A stretch of DNA of 64,000 nucleotides from Seriola aureovittata. Its lineage: Eukaryota > Chordata > Actinopteri > Carangiformes > Carangidae. The stretch lies in the NCBI RefSeq assembly GCF_021018895.1, contig NC_079387.1, positions 9,828,083 through 9,892,082 on the forward strand, in the 5' to 3' direction. Below are positions 27,301 to 38,180 of the stretch, in pieces. Both the position numbers and the translations under genes were made by a program. Each line of letters begins with the position of its first letter. Position 1 is the stretch's first letter. The notes under the pieces are model-generated. The model was not told the DNA's origin. It saw only the letters and a program-made list of their open reading frames with translations, and made no database searches.

Positions 27301-30300
27301 CACCAGCGTGCAGCTGCTGGAGAGGTTTTACGATCCCGACCACGGCCGAGTGGTGAGGACGACATGTTCTCTCAGTGTGATTTATGAATGGCTGCAGTGT
27401 ATAGACTGGAAATGGTACAAGTACTGAGTATTTCCTCTTTATGCAGATTCAGTTTTTCTTCTTTACTACATTTAAGTGACAGCTGGTACTTAATTATGAT
27501 TTTACAAACGAAACGTGATTAACTTGTTCAAATATGACACTGTTATAGATTTAACCAGTAATTAGAATAATCTGTCTCTACAAAATGCTAATTAAACTTA
27601 ATTGATTTATGATAAAATAACCCAGTAGTGATGTATAACCTTTGGAGACTTTTACTTTAACTACTTTAAGTGTTCGTCTTCATCATCATCTTAAACTGGT
27701 TCTTCTTCTTCTGTTCAGCTGACACAGGACGTCTCCGAGCTGAGCTGTCTAACATTTCCTGAGCTGTTTTTCTCTGATAACTTTAGATCCAGACGTCCGA
27801 CGACTAAAATCCTTCATCTGATTAAAATACATGATTGAAAAATGACTGCAAACATTTGGGATTATAAAGAACACAGCTCCAACAAAATATATATAACACA
27901 GGTCGTTTAAACGTGGAAAAGTTGTAGCAGCAGGTTTATATTCCTGCACACTGCGTCTCTGCTGGATCTGATAACAGGAAGCTGTTTGTTACAGGATCAA
28001 CCTGAAGGTGCGTTTATTTATTTCTACTGTAAAAATCAGTTACTGCAGGTTTAAGTAAAGAATCCACAAACATACGGTTTATAAGGAAAAGGAAGAATCT
28101 GATTCATTCTTCACATATTCACACGAGGAATGTGCAAGTGACAGATTGGACTTTAAACCCGGGAACATTGTATTGTCACAGCAGATGTGTGACCTTTTTG
28201 TTTAGTTTTTTTTGAAATGTCAGACAACTCACTTTGAAATAAATGTCATTTCTGCTTTCAACTTACACCGTGAGGAGGTTCGAGTTGTACCTTGAATGTC
28301 AGTGTATAAAAGTGAAATCTCTAATTTGTCAAAGTCAAAGAATAATTACTGGACACTCAGTGTACTCTGCGACGGAGGGATTCCATATCACTCCAGATCA
28401 TTTATCAGTCAGACGTTTCTGCTGACTTCGGGCTGTGTTTTAAAAGAGGACGGGGGTTCGACTTCGTGCCAGCGACGGATCACTGCCAAGATTCAAATGG
28501 CCTTAATTGAGTTGGAAGTGGTTTGCGAACGCACGGTCCTGATTCTGTGTCTGAGATTTAAGAAGGACAGTATCACCTCTGCGTAGTTAGGAGAGAAATT
28601 ACAGTAGAGATTGTCACATGATAGCTCATTAAGTGGATTGTATTTCCAGTCTTTGATTGTTACGTTGCTTTTTCTACTAATGGTAAAAAATCTATTTCCT
28701 CCTGCAGCTGATTGATGGCCATGACTCGACTCGTGTCAACGTGCCCTTCCTGCGTTCCAAGATTGGCATCGTGTCCCAGGAGCCCGTCCTGTTCGACTGC
28801 AGCATCGCCGAGAACATCAAGTACGGCGACAACTCCCGGGAAATCAGCATGAATGAGGTCATCGCCGCCGCCAAGCAAGCCCAGCTTCACAGCTTCGTCA
28901 TGTCGCTTCCTGAGGTACCGTGAGCAGTTTGTGTTTTAATGTTGGGGGGGGGGGGGTTTATAGATACACTGTGTTAATGAGGGACAGGTGTGACTGATGG
29001 GGGACTGAGGAGCAGGTGTGCAGGTGGGGGAGTTGGGGGGGGTAGAGCTTCTGGAAGGGGCGGGGTTTACCTCTGTGCTATGGATGACATCATGATTCAT
29101 GACTGAGCTTACTCACCATCTTCCTAACTGAGTGATGGGGAGGTATCTGAGCAGCATCCATCCTTATCTCCTCTGCCGTCCCACAATTCCTTGCTGCAGG
29201 AGCATTTAAGACAAACCATGTAAATGCAGAAACAGAGCATCTATTTCATGTCTGATTATCTGGAAGTCCAAATCCATAAATATAGATTTCTTCTCTTTCA
29301 AATCCAGTTAGGACTCATCATTTATAGTTAATGACATCATCGTTTTAACAAAATACTTCATACAGAAATGAATTTTCTCTACTTAACAAATGTGTATAAA
29401 ATGTTAAAAATCCTTTCCTCAGTTCCTTATTTTTATGTAGTTATTATTTTAATGGCTCGACTCTTTCTATTTCTCTATTTCAGTCATGTTTGTTTTGTTT
29501 TTGTCGTCAGGAGAGGAGCATTTATCATCAGTGTTATAAATCAAGTTGGTTTAAACCGCAGTTCTTTTCTTATGAATTCTCCTTTATCTTTGCAAGTCGA
29601 GGAAAAGTGTTTAATGAAGGAGATTATTTGAAACTTTTCTGCAGAAGCTGATAACTTCAGAGACCTGCACCCCGTCTGCAGCACAAAGGGTCGTCCAGAA
29701 ATTACTATAAAATTAGTTTTATTCATTAATATTTTGTGGTTGACAATTATGTAGCCTAATGGTTTGAAAGTAATGGACTATTTTTGGGCTGTGAGAGCAC
29801 AGTTGTGGTTTGATGACTGACAGCGGAGACGGTTTAAGGTTCATCACCTCGACGAAAATGCATTTTCCAGCAGCAAATTAATGAGATATGCAAATTTGTT
29901 GTTAAAGTGACAAACTCTGCTGCGATCACAACGATTAAATCATTAAAAGTGTATTAAAACTGATGCAGCTGATCCAACCGGTCAGTTCTCTGTTATAAAC
30001 CACAACTATAACCATTATCCTCCATTGAGTTTTCTCATTAAGAAAAATGACGATCATCGTAACACTTGTGCATCTAATATAGAGAGAATTGATCTTTCTC
30101 CCTGCCGCAGAAATACGACACCAACGTGGGCGCTCAGGGGTCTCAGCTGTCTCGAGGTCAGAAGCAGCGCATCGCCATCGCCAGGGCCATCATCCGTGAC
30201 CCCAAGATCCTGCTCCTGGACGAGGCCACCTCGGCGCTGGACACCGAGAGCGAGAAGGTAGCCTCCGCCTCCGCCTCCGCCTCCGCCTCCGCCTCCGCTC

Positions 30301-30672
30301 GCCTCACGTCACGCAGTAGAAGTACAGTGCAGCTGCCTGATTTTCTCCGGGCGCAGAGAGCAAGGAGAGCAGCCAGTTAATTATTATTATCATTAACATC
30401 ATTATCATTCATCATCTCTATTATTATCACCAGCAGCAGCTCACAGTTCATCCCAGCCCTCCAGTAGAGCCTCTTTAAGATGAATAGTCTGTGGGCCTGT
30501 GCTGCAGCTTCTCCACCTCAAATGTCTGAATCCCACTGAGGAGCAAAGAGGCCTCTGCAGCGCCGATCCACTGGAACATTATAATGATAGTAATCAACGC
30601 GTGATTGTGAAATTGCTATAATTGTGCGGCTGGTGCGTGTGCAGTGTGTGGGAGAACCGGCCGTGGCTCCTG

Positions 30673-30721
<49 letters not shown>

Positions 30722-30961
30722 CGTCCGCTTCACGTGTGTTTGTGTGTGTGTGTTTCACAGACCGTGCAGGAAGCCCTGGACAGAGCCAGAGAGGGCCGGA
30801 CCTGCATCGTCATCGCCCATCGCCTGTCCACCATCCAGAACTCTGACATCATCGCCGTCATGTCCAGGGGCTTCGTGGTCGAGAAGGGGACGCACGACCA
30901 GCTCATGGCGCTGAAGGGAGCCTACTACAAGCTGGTCACCACGGGAGCGCCAATCAGCTAA
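17026..30961 (+). CDS. abcb11: Bile salt export pump, ABC transporter B11
   Basis: ATP-driven exporter of conjugated bile salts at the hepatocyte canalicular membrane. Twenty-eight coding exons join in frame to 1358 aa (human 1321): 17026-17104, 17270-17288, 18380-18406, 18496-18547, 18634-18926, 19114-19201, 19460-19593, 19682-19853, 19955-20079, 20167-20341, 20682-20795, 20881-20991, 21067-21192, 21589-21792, 21886-22056, 22397-22598, 22698-22767, 23054-23174, 23276-23446, 23574-23678, 23991-24152, 24368-24571, 25981-26222, 26850-27006, 27155-27352, 28708-28914, 30111-30257, 30761-30961. Layout is TMD1-NBD1-linker-TMD2-NBD2. Extracellular loop 1 has several N-glycosylation sequons. NBD1: Walker [10 protein letters not shown] 482-490, signature MSGGQ 586-590, Walker B ILLLD then Met611 in place of the catalytic Glu, H-loop His642. 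NBD2: Walker A 1150-1158, signature LSRGQ 1256-1260, Walker B with Glu1281, His1312. The protein ends GAPIS, near the human terminus. [13 protein letters not shown] matches the human start; an in-frame ATG at 16990 would add 12 residues. The very short exons 2-3 are the least certain. Whether this is the a or b teleost paralog cannot be told. Confidence 0.95.
19412..19437 (+). promoter_or_regulatory. Triple DR-1 nuclear-receptor half-site array in abcb11 intron
   Basis: Three perfect AGGTCA half sites at 19412-19417, 19419-19424 and 19426-19431 are separated by single G bases. They are followed at once by TGACAC, giving an overlapping inverted repeat without spacer. DR-1 is the preferred site of HNF4A and RXR/PPAR. 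The array lies 22 bases before the exon at 19460. Function is inference. Confidence 0.4.
22100..22305 (+). repeat. Dispersed repeat, copy 2, in an abcb11 intron
   Basis: Second copy of the family at 15750-15960, in the same orientation. It sits between the exons ending at 22056 and starting at 22397. The right terminus is diverged (GGATGTGACCTTTAA) compared with copy 1. Confidence 0.75.
24572..25980. other. Large abcb11 intron with repeats
   Basis: This 1.4 kb intron separates the exons at 24368-24571 and 25981-26222. It holds a (CAGT)n run near 24739-24762 and a GCTAGC-rich stretch near 25010-25110. A tRNA-like SINE candidate lies at 25480-25640 and G-runs near 25539-25557. No further coding exon was found, and the flanking exons join in phase 0. 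Confidence 0.6.
25480..25640 (+). mobile_element. Degenerate tRNA-derived SINE candidate
   Basis: An A-box-like TTGCTGAGTTGG at 25490-25501 is followed by a B-box-like GGCTCAATTCC at 25522-25532. Then come a G-rich stretch, GGTACTGAAAAGCACAG and an A-rich tail at about 25604-25641. This order is that of a tRNA-headed SINE. The distance between the boxes is about 12 bases shorter than in a real tRNA, and no cloverleaf can be drawn, so it is not a tRNA gene. Confidence 0.4.
26290..26625 (+). repeat. Diverged tandem repeat carrying AGGTCA half sites in an abcb11 intron
   Basis: Three diverged units, about 125-155 bases apart, carry AAAGGTCAAAGGGCAAGG (about 26316), AAAGGTCAAAGGTCAAGGTC (about 26463) and GGGTCAAAGGTCA (26591). 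Each is followed by a CACTGTGAC- or GTGACC-type motif and TCACAAA. The intervening text (TATCTCAGTAA..., TTCAAATT...) is also shared. This matches a tandem-type repeat widespread in teleosts. It fills most of the intron between 26222 and 26850. Confidence 0.6.
27353..28707. other. Abcb11 intron, no further exon seen
   Basis: The 1.35 kb interval lies between the exons encoding the NBD2 Walker A and Q-loop regions. It is AT-rich, and the exons on both sides join in phase 0 without it. A tRNA B-box-like GGGGTTCGACTTC near 28452 lacks a matching A box. Confidence 0.6.
28915..30110. other. Abcb11 intron, no further exon seen
   Basis: A G13-type run lies just after the donor (about 28944-28956), with further G-rich text to 29060. 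The remainder is AT-rich and shows no coding signal. The flanking exons join in phase 0 at SLPE/KYDT, as in the human protein. Confidence 0.6.
30258..30760. repeat. Last abcb11 intron: (CCTCCG)n next to the donor and a long (TG)n
   Basis: A hexanucleotide run of GCCTCC units spans about 30260-30298, starting two bases after the GT donor. A (TG)23-type run covers 30675-30720 and a shorter one about 30738-30752, close to the acceptor at 30760. The intron is otherwise unremarkable. Confidence 0.8.
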
Positions 30962-31780
30962 CTGCCGATTAGCAAGGCAGCCGAGCTGGAAGCAGGCTTT
31001 TACTTTTTACTTTAAATCACAAAGAGAGACACACCAGGTCACCCTGACAGTATTTATTCTTGAGAAGGGATTCGGGTCGTGAAGAGACGGGTTTCTTTGG
31101 GAGTCTCACGTCGTGTTTTGGGATATATATTTTAAGGTCAATGTCCCTCTGTTACTTTGGCAGTTGTTAATCTCTTGGACGCTGGGTCTCCACCTGCTAG
31201 TGTGTCTGAAAAATGCCAAAAATATTCAGAGCACATAACTCACACTTGATCCACAGTTATTCTAATACTGCCACTACAATCCTCCACAACACACAGGTCC
31301 AGGTGTCAGTGGTGATGTGCACATTAACTTCCTTATTCTGATTTAATGTTTCTTTACACTGGAGATATTGTACTTTTTACATCAGAACATACTTACTATG
31401 CAGATTACAATTTTATCATATTTATTATTTGTTATAAATTGCAGTAAAATGCCATTTACACATGAATGCATCTGTAATAATGATGGCGTATTATGATACA
31501 ACACTCATGGGGCCATTTTTCTGCATAATAATTAGTTTTACTTTTGGTATTCTGAGTACATTTTTGTAATTATTAATACTTTTGACTGTGTATTCAAGTA
31601 TCTAAGTACTTCTTCCACCACTGCGACCAACAATAACCAGCAACAATAACCTGAACGTTGTGAGTTCATGTCCAAATACAACACAGTGATGGCAGCACCT
31701 CCACACACACAGATAGAAATAGAGGAAATCTCCTACTTACAGCGACGGGACTGATGCTGCATAACTGACATTTCTTCCTT
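30962..31780 (+). other. Probable 3' UTR of abcb11 and flank
   Basis: AT-rich sequence follows the TAA stop at 30959-30961. No strong AATAAA is seen in the first 500 bases, so the polyadenylation site is unresolved. A fragment of the ACTTTTACTT repeat occupies 31540-31622 and ends in the diagnostic TACTTCTTCCACCACTG. Confidence 0.45.
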
Positions 31781-31782
31781 TC

Positions 31783-32115
31783 TTCAAGGAATAGTTCAAG
31801 ATTTTTGGGGAAACTTTTTGCTTTCCTGCTGAGAGTTAGATGAGAAGATGGATGCCACTCTCTTGTCTGTAAACTAAAACCTGAAGCTGGGACCAGCAGG
31901 TGGCTAGCTTAGCTTGGTGGCTGTCTCCAAAGATGAAAGAGTTTCCCCACCAGCACCTCTAAAGCTCAATATTTAACACATGAAAGAACATAATGCCCAT
32001 AAAACCACAAATTAGCCTTATCAGCCTTTAGGCTAACATAAACTAAGCTAATCACCTATTAGCTGTAGCCTCATATTTAGCATGTAGTTATGAGAGTGGT
32101 ATCAATCTTCTCATC
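31783..32115 (+). mobile_element. Abundant teleost MITE-like repeat
   Basis: The segment contains, in order, AGGAATAGTTCAAGATTTTT, GAGAGTTAGATGAGAAGATGG, CTGTAAACTAAAACCTGAAG, CAGGTGGCTAGCTTAGCTT and CACCAGCACCTCTAAAGCTCA. This order is that of a very common teleost non-autonomous element, which I recognise from memory. A short stretch near 32093-32118 (GAGAGTGGTATCAATCTTCTC) is an inverted piece of the same family. Confidence 0.65.
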
Positions 32116-35100
32116 TACTTCAATTTGCATTTGTTTTTCACTGTTGTTACTGTTACTGTATGGATGGTCCTACTTTTATTTTTTATTCTTTATGTGGAAA
32201 TGAAATCTGAAACCTAACAGGCATGTGGGAACTGTTGGTAACTACTGGAAATATGTCACACAACCGACTACCTGCAAAAACCACAAGTCTATTGTGGTGT
32301 TTGCAATCCAGGTTGCTTTTGAAATTGTGTTTTCATTTTAATTCTACATTTTTAATGAATTGAATTATGTTGTAGACTAATTAAATCAAATTTTTTATTG
32401 TTTACTTTAAATAACTATAAAAACCTATCATTAAAAGTTAGACGTGATGTCCTTTAGCATTATTCTGTTCTGTTTGAAAAGGTTCTGCTCGGCCTCACAG
32501 GTGTTCTCAGTTAAACTAATTAGGCCTCTCCTCAGGCTGAAGGTGGGCAAAGCTATGCTGGTAATTAAGGCCCAATCTGACATTTGATAACCTATTGTCA
32601 TGCACACATGATAAAATTAGAGGTTATATTGTATCTTGGTACGAATGTGCGATTGTGTACCCAAGAAAAAACTGTGTTTTTGAAGAGAGAAAGAGAAATG
32701 TGTCTGGAGTGAGATTTTATTTATTCAATTATTAATTTTGAGCCATGAATGCAGTGGGTGCAGTGTCATTGTCTACAACTTCATATTTGTCAATGTTGTG
32801 TGAAGGTTTATCTTTTATAAAATAGACTTGTTAGTCAACTAATCAACCAAATAAGTGAAATCACCTGTGTGTTAGTACCATGGGTTTGCAGCAACTTAAC
32901 GACCTTGAAAATCCTAACTAGTGTTAAAATTCAAGGATAATTAGACATGCTGAAAAACACTGACTGCTTCACTGTTGGGAAAATAAACACTAAGCAAATT
33001 TTGAATTTTGAAATGCAAATCTAGTGCTTTCCTGTTTTGGTCTGGATGACACATCGTCCTTGAATTCTACGAGAAAGTAATTATCAGATGAATCAAAGGG
33101 TGTAAATCTCTACAAGTGTAACAATCTTTCTTTAGCTCATTTATTATTTAACTCATTGGCACAAGTTTAATCATTTATGTTTTCCCTATTTTCAAAATAA
33201 AGCAATGATGGGACTGCGTGGGTAGCTAGCTTACCTAAAAACACACTGAGAAGCTGTATGGTAGCTAATGTTGTTAGCATTAGCTTGCTGGCTAAAACTC
33301 TTATGCTACTGTGACAAAGGGTGTTTTCAGGTTAGCTAGCTTAAATGTTTTTAAGTTTTAATGTATTTTTATAAGTTAAGTATAACTACAAAGTTTTTTT
33401 TTTTACCCTTTTACATTTGATTTTAAATTATTAAACAACAGTAAACAGCTATTTGTAGAGCTTCGATAGGAAGTGAACAGTGAGTCCCAGTTGGAAAGTA
33501 ACGAGACGGGCCGGGGGGGCTAGCTTGGTTAGCATGCTAACTTTAGTATAAAAGTGATAGAAGCAAAACAAGAGTTAACTTAAGCGTTGGTTTCCATAAC
33601 TGGGGACAGCTCTTTGGGAGTAAAGGAATGAAGTTTGATGATGAATGTTTCCTAAAACAGCTCTTAATGCTAACGCTGGCTATGTAGCGATAGCAAAAAC
33701 GTTCAAATAACTCCTTTAACGTCAGTGTATCTGTGGAATATACTGTTTGTTGGTGCTTGGGTTTCCAAAGAAAGCACCTCTAAATAAGAGGAAACCACTC
33801 CTGCTTTCAACTGCATTACCACATGATGATAAAATAACTTCTGACACAAAAACAAGGGCAAGGAAATGGCCACTGTGATGGATTACATATCTCAGGCGAG
33901 TTTCAGTCTCTGCAGCAACCAGCTGAAATGAATACAAATCACAAGCTGCCTGGAGGGTTGCGCTGGGAAAAGCCACGAAACTCGTATTTAATAAGCTAAA
34001 ATGTGGGGGGGAAAGAAAAAATCACTGGTATAACCATTTAATTGTAAACCGCGAATTTCCTCGTTTCTAGCTGTCACTCAGTTGTTGAAACGACAAGCTG
34101 ATGTGCTTGTAATAAATACAGAGACGTGTTAGTGTCAGTGTTACTCAGAACCAGCGTAGCAAAAGCACAACCGCATTAAAACCTGCTGCTTTGAAAAGCC
34201 TCTCCGCTGAGACACATGTTGGGATAATGCATGGCAGGGTCTCCTGCTATGTGAAGATAATACCACATGGCAGCATTTCAGGGGGGGGGGGGGGCTTAGC
34301 TGTTCATAGCAGAACCGCTGTAGGCCTCTCCCTCTACTTTTTTTTTTCACTTACATAAACTAAACCAGGAATAAGCAGTTTGATAACAGCACAGCTCCTT
34401 AAGAACTCCATGACTGAACAAATGCTCGACTCCTGACAGGAATATTTAATCCCACTCCCTCTATTCCACGTTAAAGCGGTGCGTATATGGCGCCGCTTGT
34501 GACAGCGCGCGCTCTGTCGGAGTGCAGATGTCAGAGACACTCCATCAGTTAGTGGTAATATGCGATCACACCACACTGACCTCAGGGAAATTGAGTCTTT
34601 AATCACGACATCTCCCAAGAACCCAGACTCTTGGTAAATTAGCATTCCTCAGACGCGATCTAATCTCGCAGCTCCTCCTGCCATTTCATTCAGCAAGAGG
34701 ACACTGTTTGACTTTGTGCCGTGTAATGTCAATGCAATTCTGATTGATGAAAACAGGTGTAGGAGGCTCTGTTGGGGGGGAGTGAGGCGACAGGTAAGCT
34801 CCTGTGTGTTTTATATTACCTTATATATCCACATGAACAAGCGATGGATAATGTAAGTAACGTGCTTCTTCTCCGATCTCACATTTGTCCAAGATTTCCC
34901 TCTGATTTGACTTGCATGGTAATTTCTCTCATAAATTTTAAAAGCCATGCAAATAATTAATTAAGTTTAAAGCGATTAACTTATTGTGAGGTCTCTAAAA
35001 TCTAACTCAGAAAACACACAATAGGCTTTTATTATTGCCGTGTGCACCGCTCATAATTACATCTCCTCTTAATTTCCCAACAGGATCGTTTGTGTCTTTG

Positions 35101-37960
35101 TCTCTGCCCCGGCTTCACCTGCTGCGAGGTCTCTAAAGGATTTAAAGAGCTGACAGTCAAGAAGCCATTACAGCTCACTGAGAGGATGGCCGGCAAATTG
35201 GGTGGCTCGCAAGGAACAGTAAATAAGATGGAGGAGACCCTTGTTTTCTTCGCTTTGTCAATAGCTGGCCTCGGGGCGGAGGTGTCAGGGTTTAAATGTG
35301 GTGGAGCAGAGGAGAAACTGAGATGAAGCGTGGCCTCGGGTTGCAGATGGCGAGCGTTTGATCCGAGGTGGTGGCTGCAGGTCGCACTTCTGCAGATTGC
35401 GCTCCTGTTGTTGAGTCTTCATTCAGAAAACTCAATCACACTAAACAATAAAAGGCTGAAGTGTCCTCTTAACTCAGAATACTAATGCAATTCTAAAAAT
35501 ACACGCTTGACCTTTAACAGACACACAGCAGGCGGCGGCGTGTTGACAGCAGCAGCATCACAGTCTAATATGGCTGCATGAGCAAATAAAATTTGTTTAG
35601 TCCCGGATTTGTTTCCTCCATGAATCTGATATTGGGTTATGCAATATATGCTTTGACTTGATTTGATTCTCCCAGCGTTAACGCAGGGACTCAGGGCTAA
35701 TATTAAAAACTGCTGAGGTCTCATGTCTTTTCCTCTGTCTGGCTCAAACACGGACAGTCCTCATAAAGCTAAAAATTACAGCGGCCATTGTAAAAATAAA
35801 TCCATACTTGAAGACGTATCATTAACCCAAGGGGAAGTGAAAAGGAGCTACAATATAACATGAGTCTAATTTCATCATTACTGATGACAGTCATTACCAT
35901 TAAAGCTTTTCATTATCATAATCATTATTACAGCACCAATAACAGTAACTGTGACCACAGGGAGAGCAAAGGGCTGAATTAGAGGAGGACGCTGCGGAGG
36001 GATAAGTTATTCATTAATATGAGAATGATTCAGCACGAGGAGAACAGCTCAGGAAGTGGCTGCAAAACTCATATTTACACATTTAATATAAGAATGCAGC
36101 AATTTTCCAACGGCGGGGGAAGCCAGTAAAACTTTTCCCCTGACTCTGCACGCCTCATGTTGACAGACATCTGCCAGCTGCAGCTGGAGAAGACGATCCG
36201 CACAATCCCCTTTGTCATGTTCTTTTTTTTAAATATTCTTTTTGCATTTCCGCAGCGACTTCCTCGCCGTCGGTATCTGTCTGTCTGTCTGTCATGAAGT
36301 TTGACGGCGCTCCGGCAAGCTCTTATTTTGACATGTTGGAGGAAGTTGGGAGTAGGAGATACTCCACATTTGTCATTCGGCTCCCGCGGCTTTCTGAAAC
36401 CTCTCACCAGGTGAAGAGAGATCAGGACCTGTGTTTTCTCCTGCACATCTTTATATATATAATTTATTTATATTGAAGATCTGTTAAATGGATGTGGAGC
36501 ATTAACCACCTCATGTATACAGATGTTTCCTACATGGCTTTGACGTCAGATATGATGCAAACAGGATGCAAACAACCTAATATTATTTTGAGAAGTTGTG
36601 AAGACAGAAAATCAGTATTTCCGGACTTCTTGGACACCTGAGGAAGTAAGCAGAGACTCACCGTGGCTGGAAGTCCCATGTCCCACCTGCTCTGATTGAA
36701 TTGATTGATGTTGTATGTGAACACCGCCATTGTTGGGTTTGTTCAGTGACTGAATCGTTGCCACCTGTTCCTCTCAGCGTCCTCGTGTCCAGCTGTTGTT
36801 ATCCTCTCTGTAAGACGCAGCTCCAATCACTTCCTTGGTGTTCCCTCAGTCCTTTCCTACTCGCTCTGAAATCTCTGAGAAACCACTGCACAGAGGAGCA
36901 TCACCCAGCTTCTTTTGATTTTCTCTCCACCGGACTCAGACCACACTCTCTTCAAATATTCATTCAGAAACGTGAAGGTGTTTTAGATTTGAACAAACTG
37001 CTGTAACCTCAACAGTCCCTGATGTGGGGCTGTTGTTGTAGCCTGGTGCTGGAAGGAGGAGGGGGCGTCTGCAGGCGGCCCAGAGTCCACAGGGGCGGGA
37101 TTAAGATATTTTAAAAGTGCATCTGTAAGTCACATTACAGCCTATAACGCTGTGAACAAGCAGCCAGGATAATTACACCTGATGTTCATGCTCCACACAT
37201 GAATTCAAGGAGCGTGACGCTGCTGAAAATGTAAAAGCTCACAGCTGCTAATTAAGAAAGAGGATGGAGAAGGAGAAGCATTTTAATTGGCTGCTACAGG
37301 CAGAGCTGACGCGACACTAAGATGTCAGTAAGAGTAAAAATGCATGTCTGGCTTCCTGACAGTGGATGGTTAGTGCTGCCCCCCCCCCGTTCACCTATAG
37401 AACAGGTGGTGAGGAACAGAACATGTACTCATCACACTGACGCTCCTTCTCATTGATCGGTTAGCTGAGGACATGTGGTGTTATTGGCTCAGGGTCTGCA
37501 GGTGTCACGCTGCAGGAAGTCACAACTCGTTTTTAGCATTTCTATTTGTGCATGAATGAAACAGTCGAGACGTCAGGTGCCGCAGGTCGGAGTGAGTCCT
37601 GTCTGGAATTCATCTCCTGGTTTCAGCAGAACTACACGCAGAGACCGGCGCGTCGAAAAATAAACTAAACCTCCTTCCAGTCTTTGTCATCGCTGCGTTT
37701 CCTTTCCTCTGTGACTCTCCGTCACATTCTGCTGAAATCTGTGTCTGCGTGTGACTTTATGGAGACTCGCAATTTTCCCTGTTGGACGCAGAGCAAACAG
37801 CAAAGACGGAGACAGGTACAGGTGAACCTGCTCTGGATCCACGTGTGCACAGTTTGACATGGATCACGTTCCCGTGGTGACGACCTTCCCTCTGCTTCCT
37901 GCACAGCCGGTGGATAAAAGCCGGTTGTGAAGGTTTTCCTTAAAATAAAAACAGCTGCAT
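32116..37960. other. Gene-free interval downstream of abcb11
   Basis: No exon, RNA gene or promoter can be supported. The first part (32.1-33.7 kb) is AT-rich with GCTAGC-type clusters near 33220-33560. Near 34281-34293 there is a G13 run. The text at about 34670-34770 is of balanced composition without simple repeats and looks like possible conserved non-coding DNA. A (GTCT)n run lies near 36277-36293. All reading frames are short and none resembles a known protein. Confidence 0.5.
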
Positions 37961-37969
37961 TAAACAACC

Positions 37970-38180
37970 TGGACTCTTCTTCTCTAACACAACAAGGTCC
38001 AGAGAGTTTATTCAACACAAATATACACAACAAAGACACAAACTGAGAGAGCTCGGTCCCTTCTGATGCTTTTATACCTGTCCCGCCCAGACCAGGTGTC
38101 TGACTGAGGAGCAATCAGGAGCAGGCTGGGCGGAGCTACAGGAGAGACAGGACAGGTAAAGGACAAAAGCACCAGGAACC
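37970..38180 (-). repeat. LTR-like or retroposon remnant on the minus strand
   Basis: Read on the minus strand, GGTATAAAAGC lies near 38080-38090, and GTTGAATAAACTCTCTGGACC follows some 65 bases later near 38000-38010. A TATA box and a polyadenylation signal so close together suggest the short R region of a solo LTR. No flanking internal genes and no target-site duplication were identified, so the class is tentative. Confidence 0.35.

Noticed and set aside
28400..28500. tRNA gene near a B-box-like GGGTTCGAC
   Set aside because: No A box at proper distance and no cloverleaf; the same holds for a reverse-strand GGGTTCGAAT near 25271.
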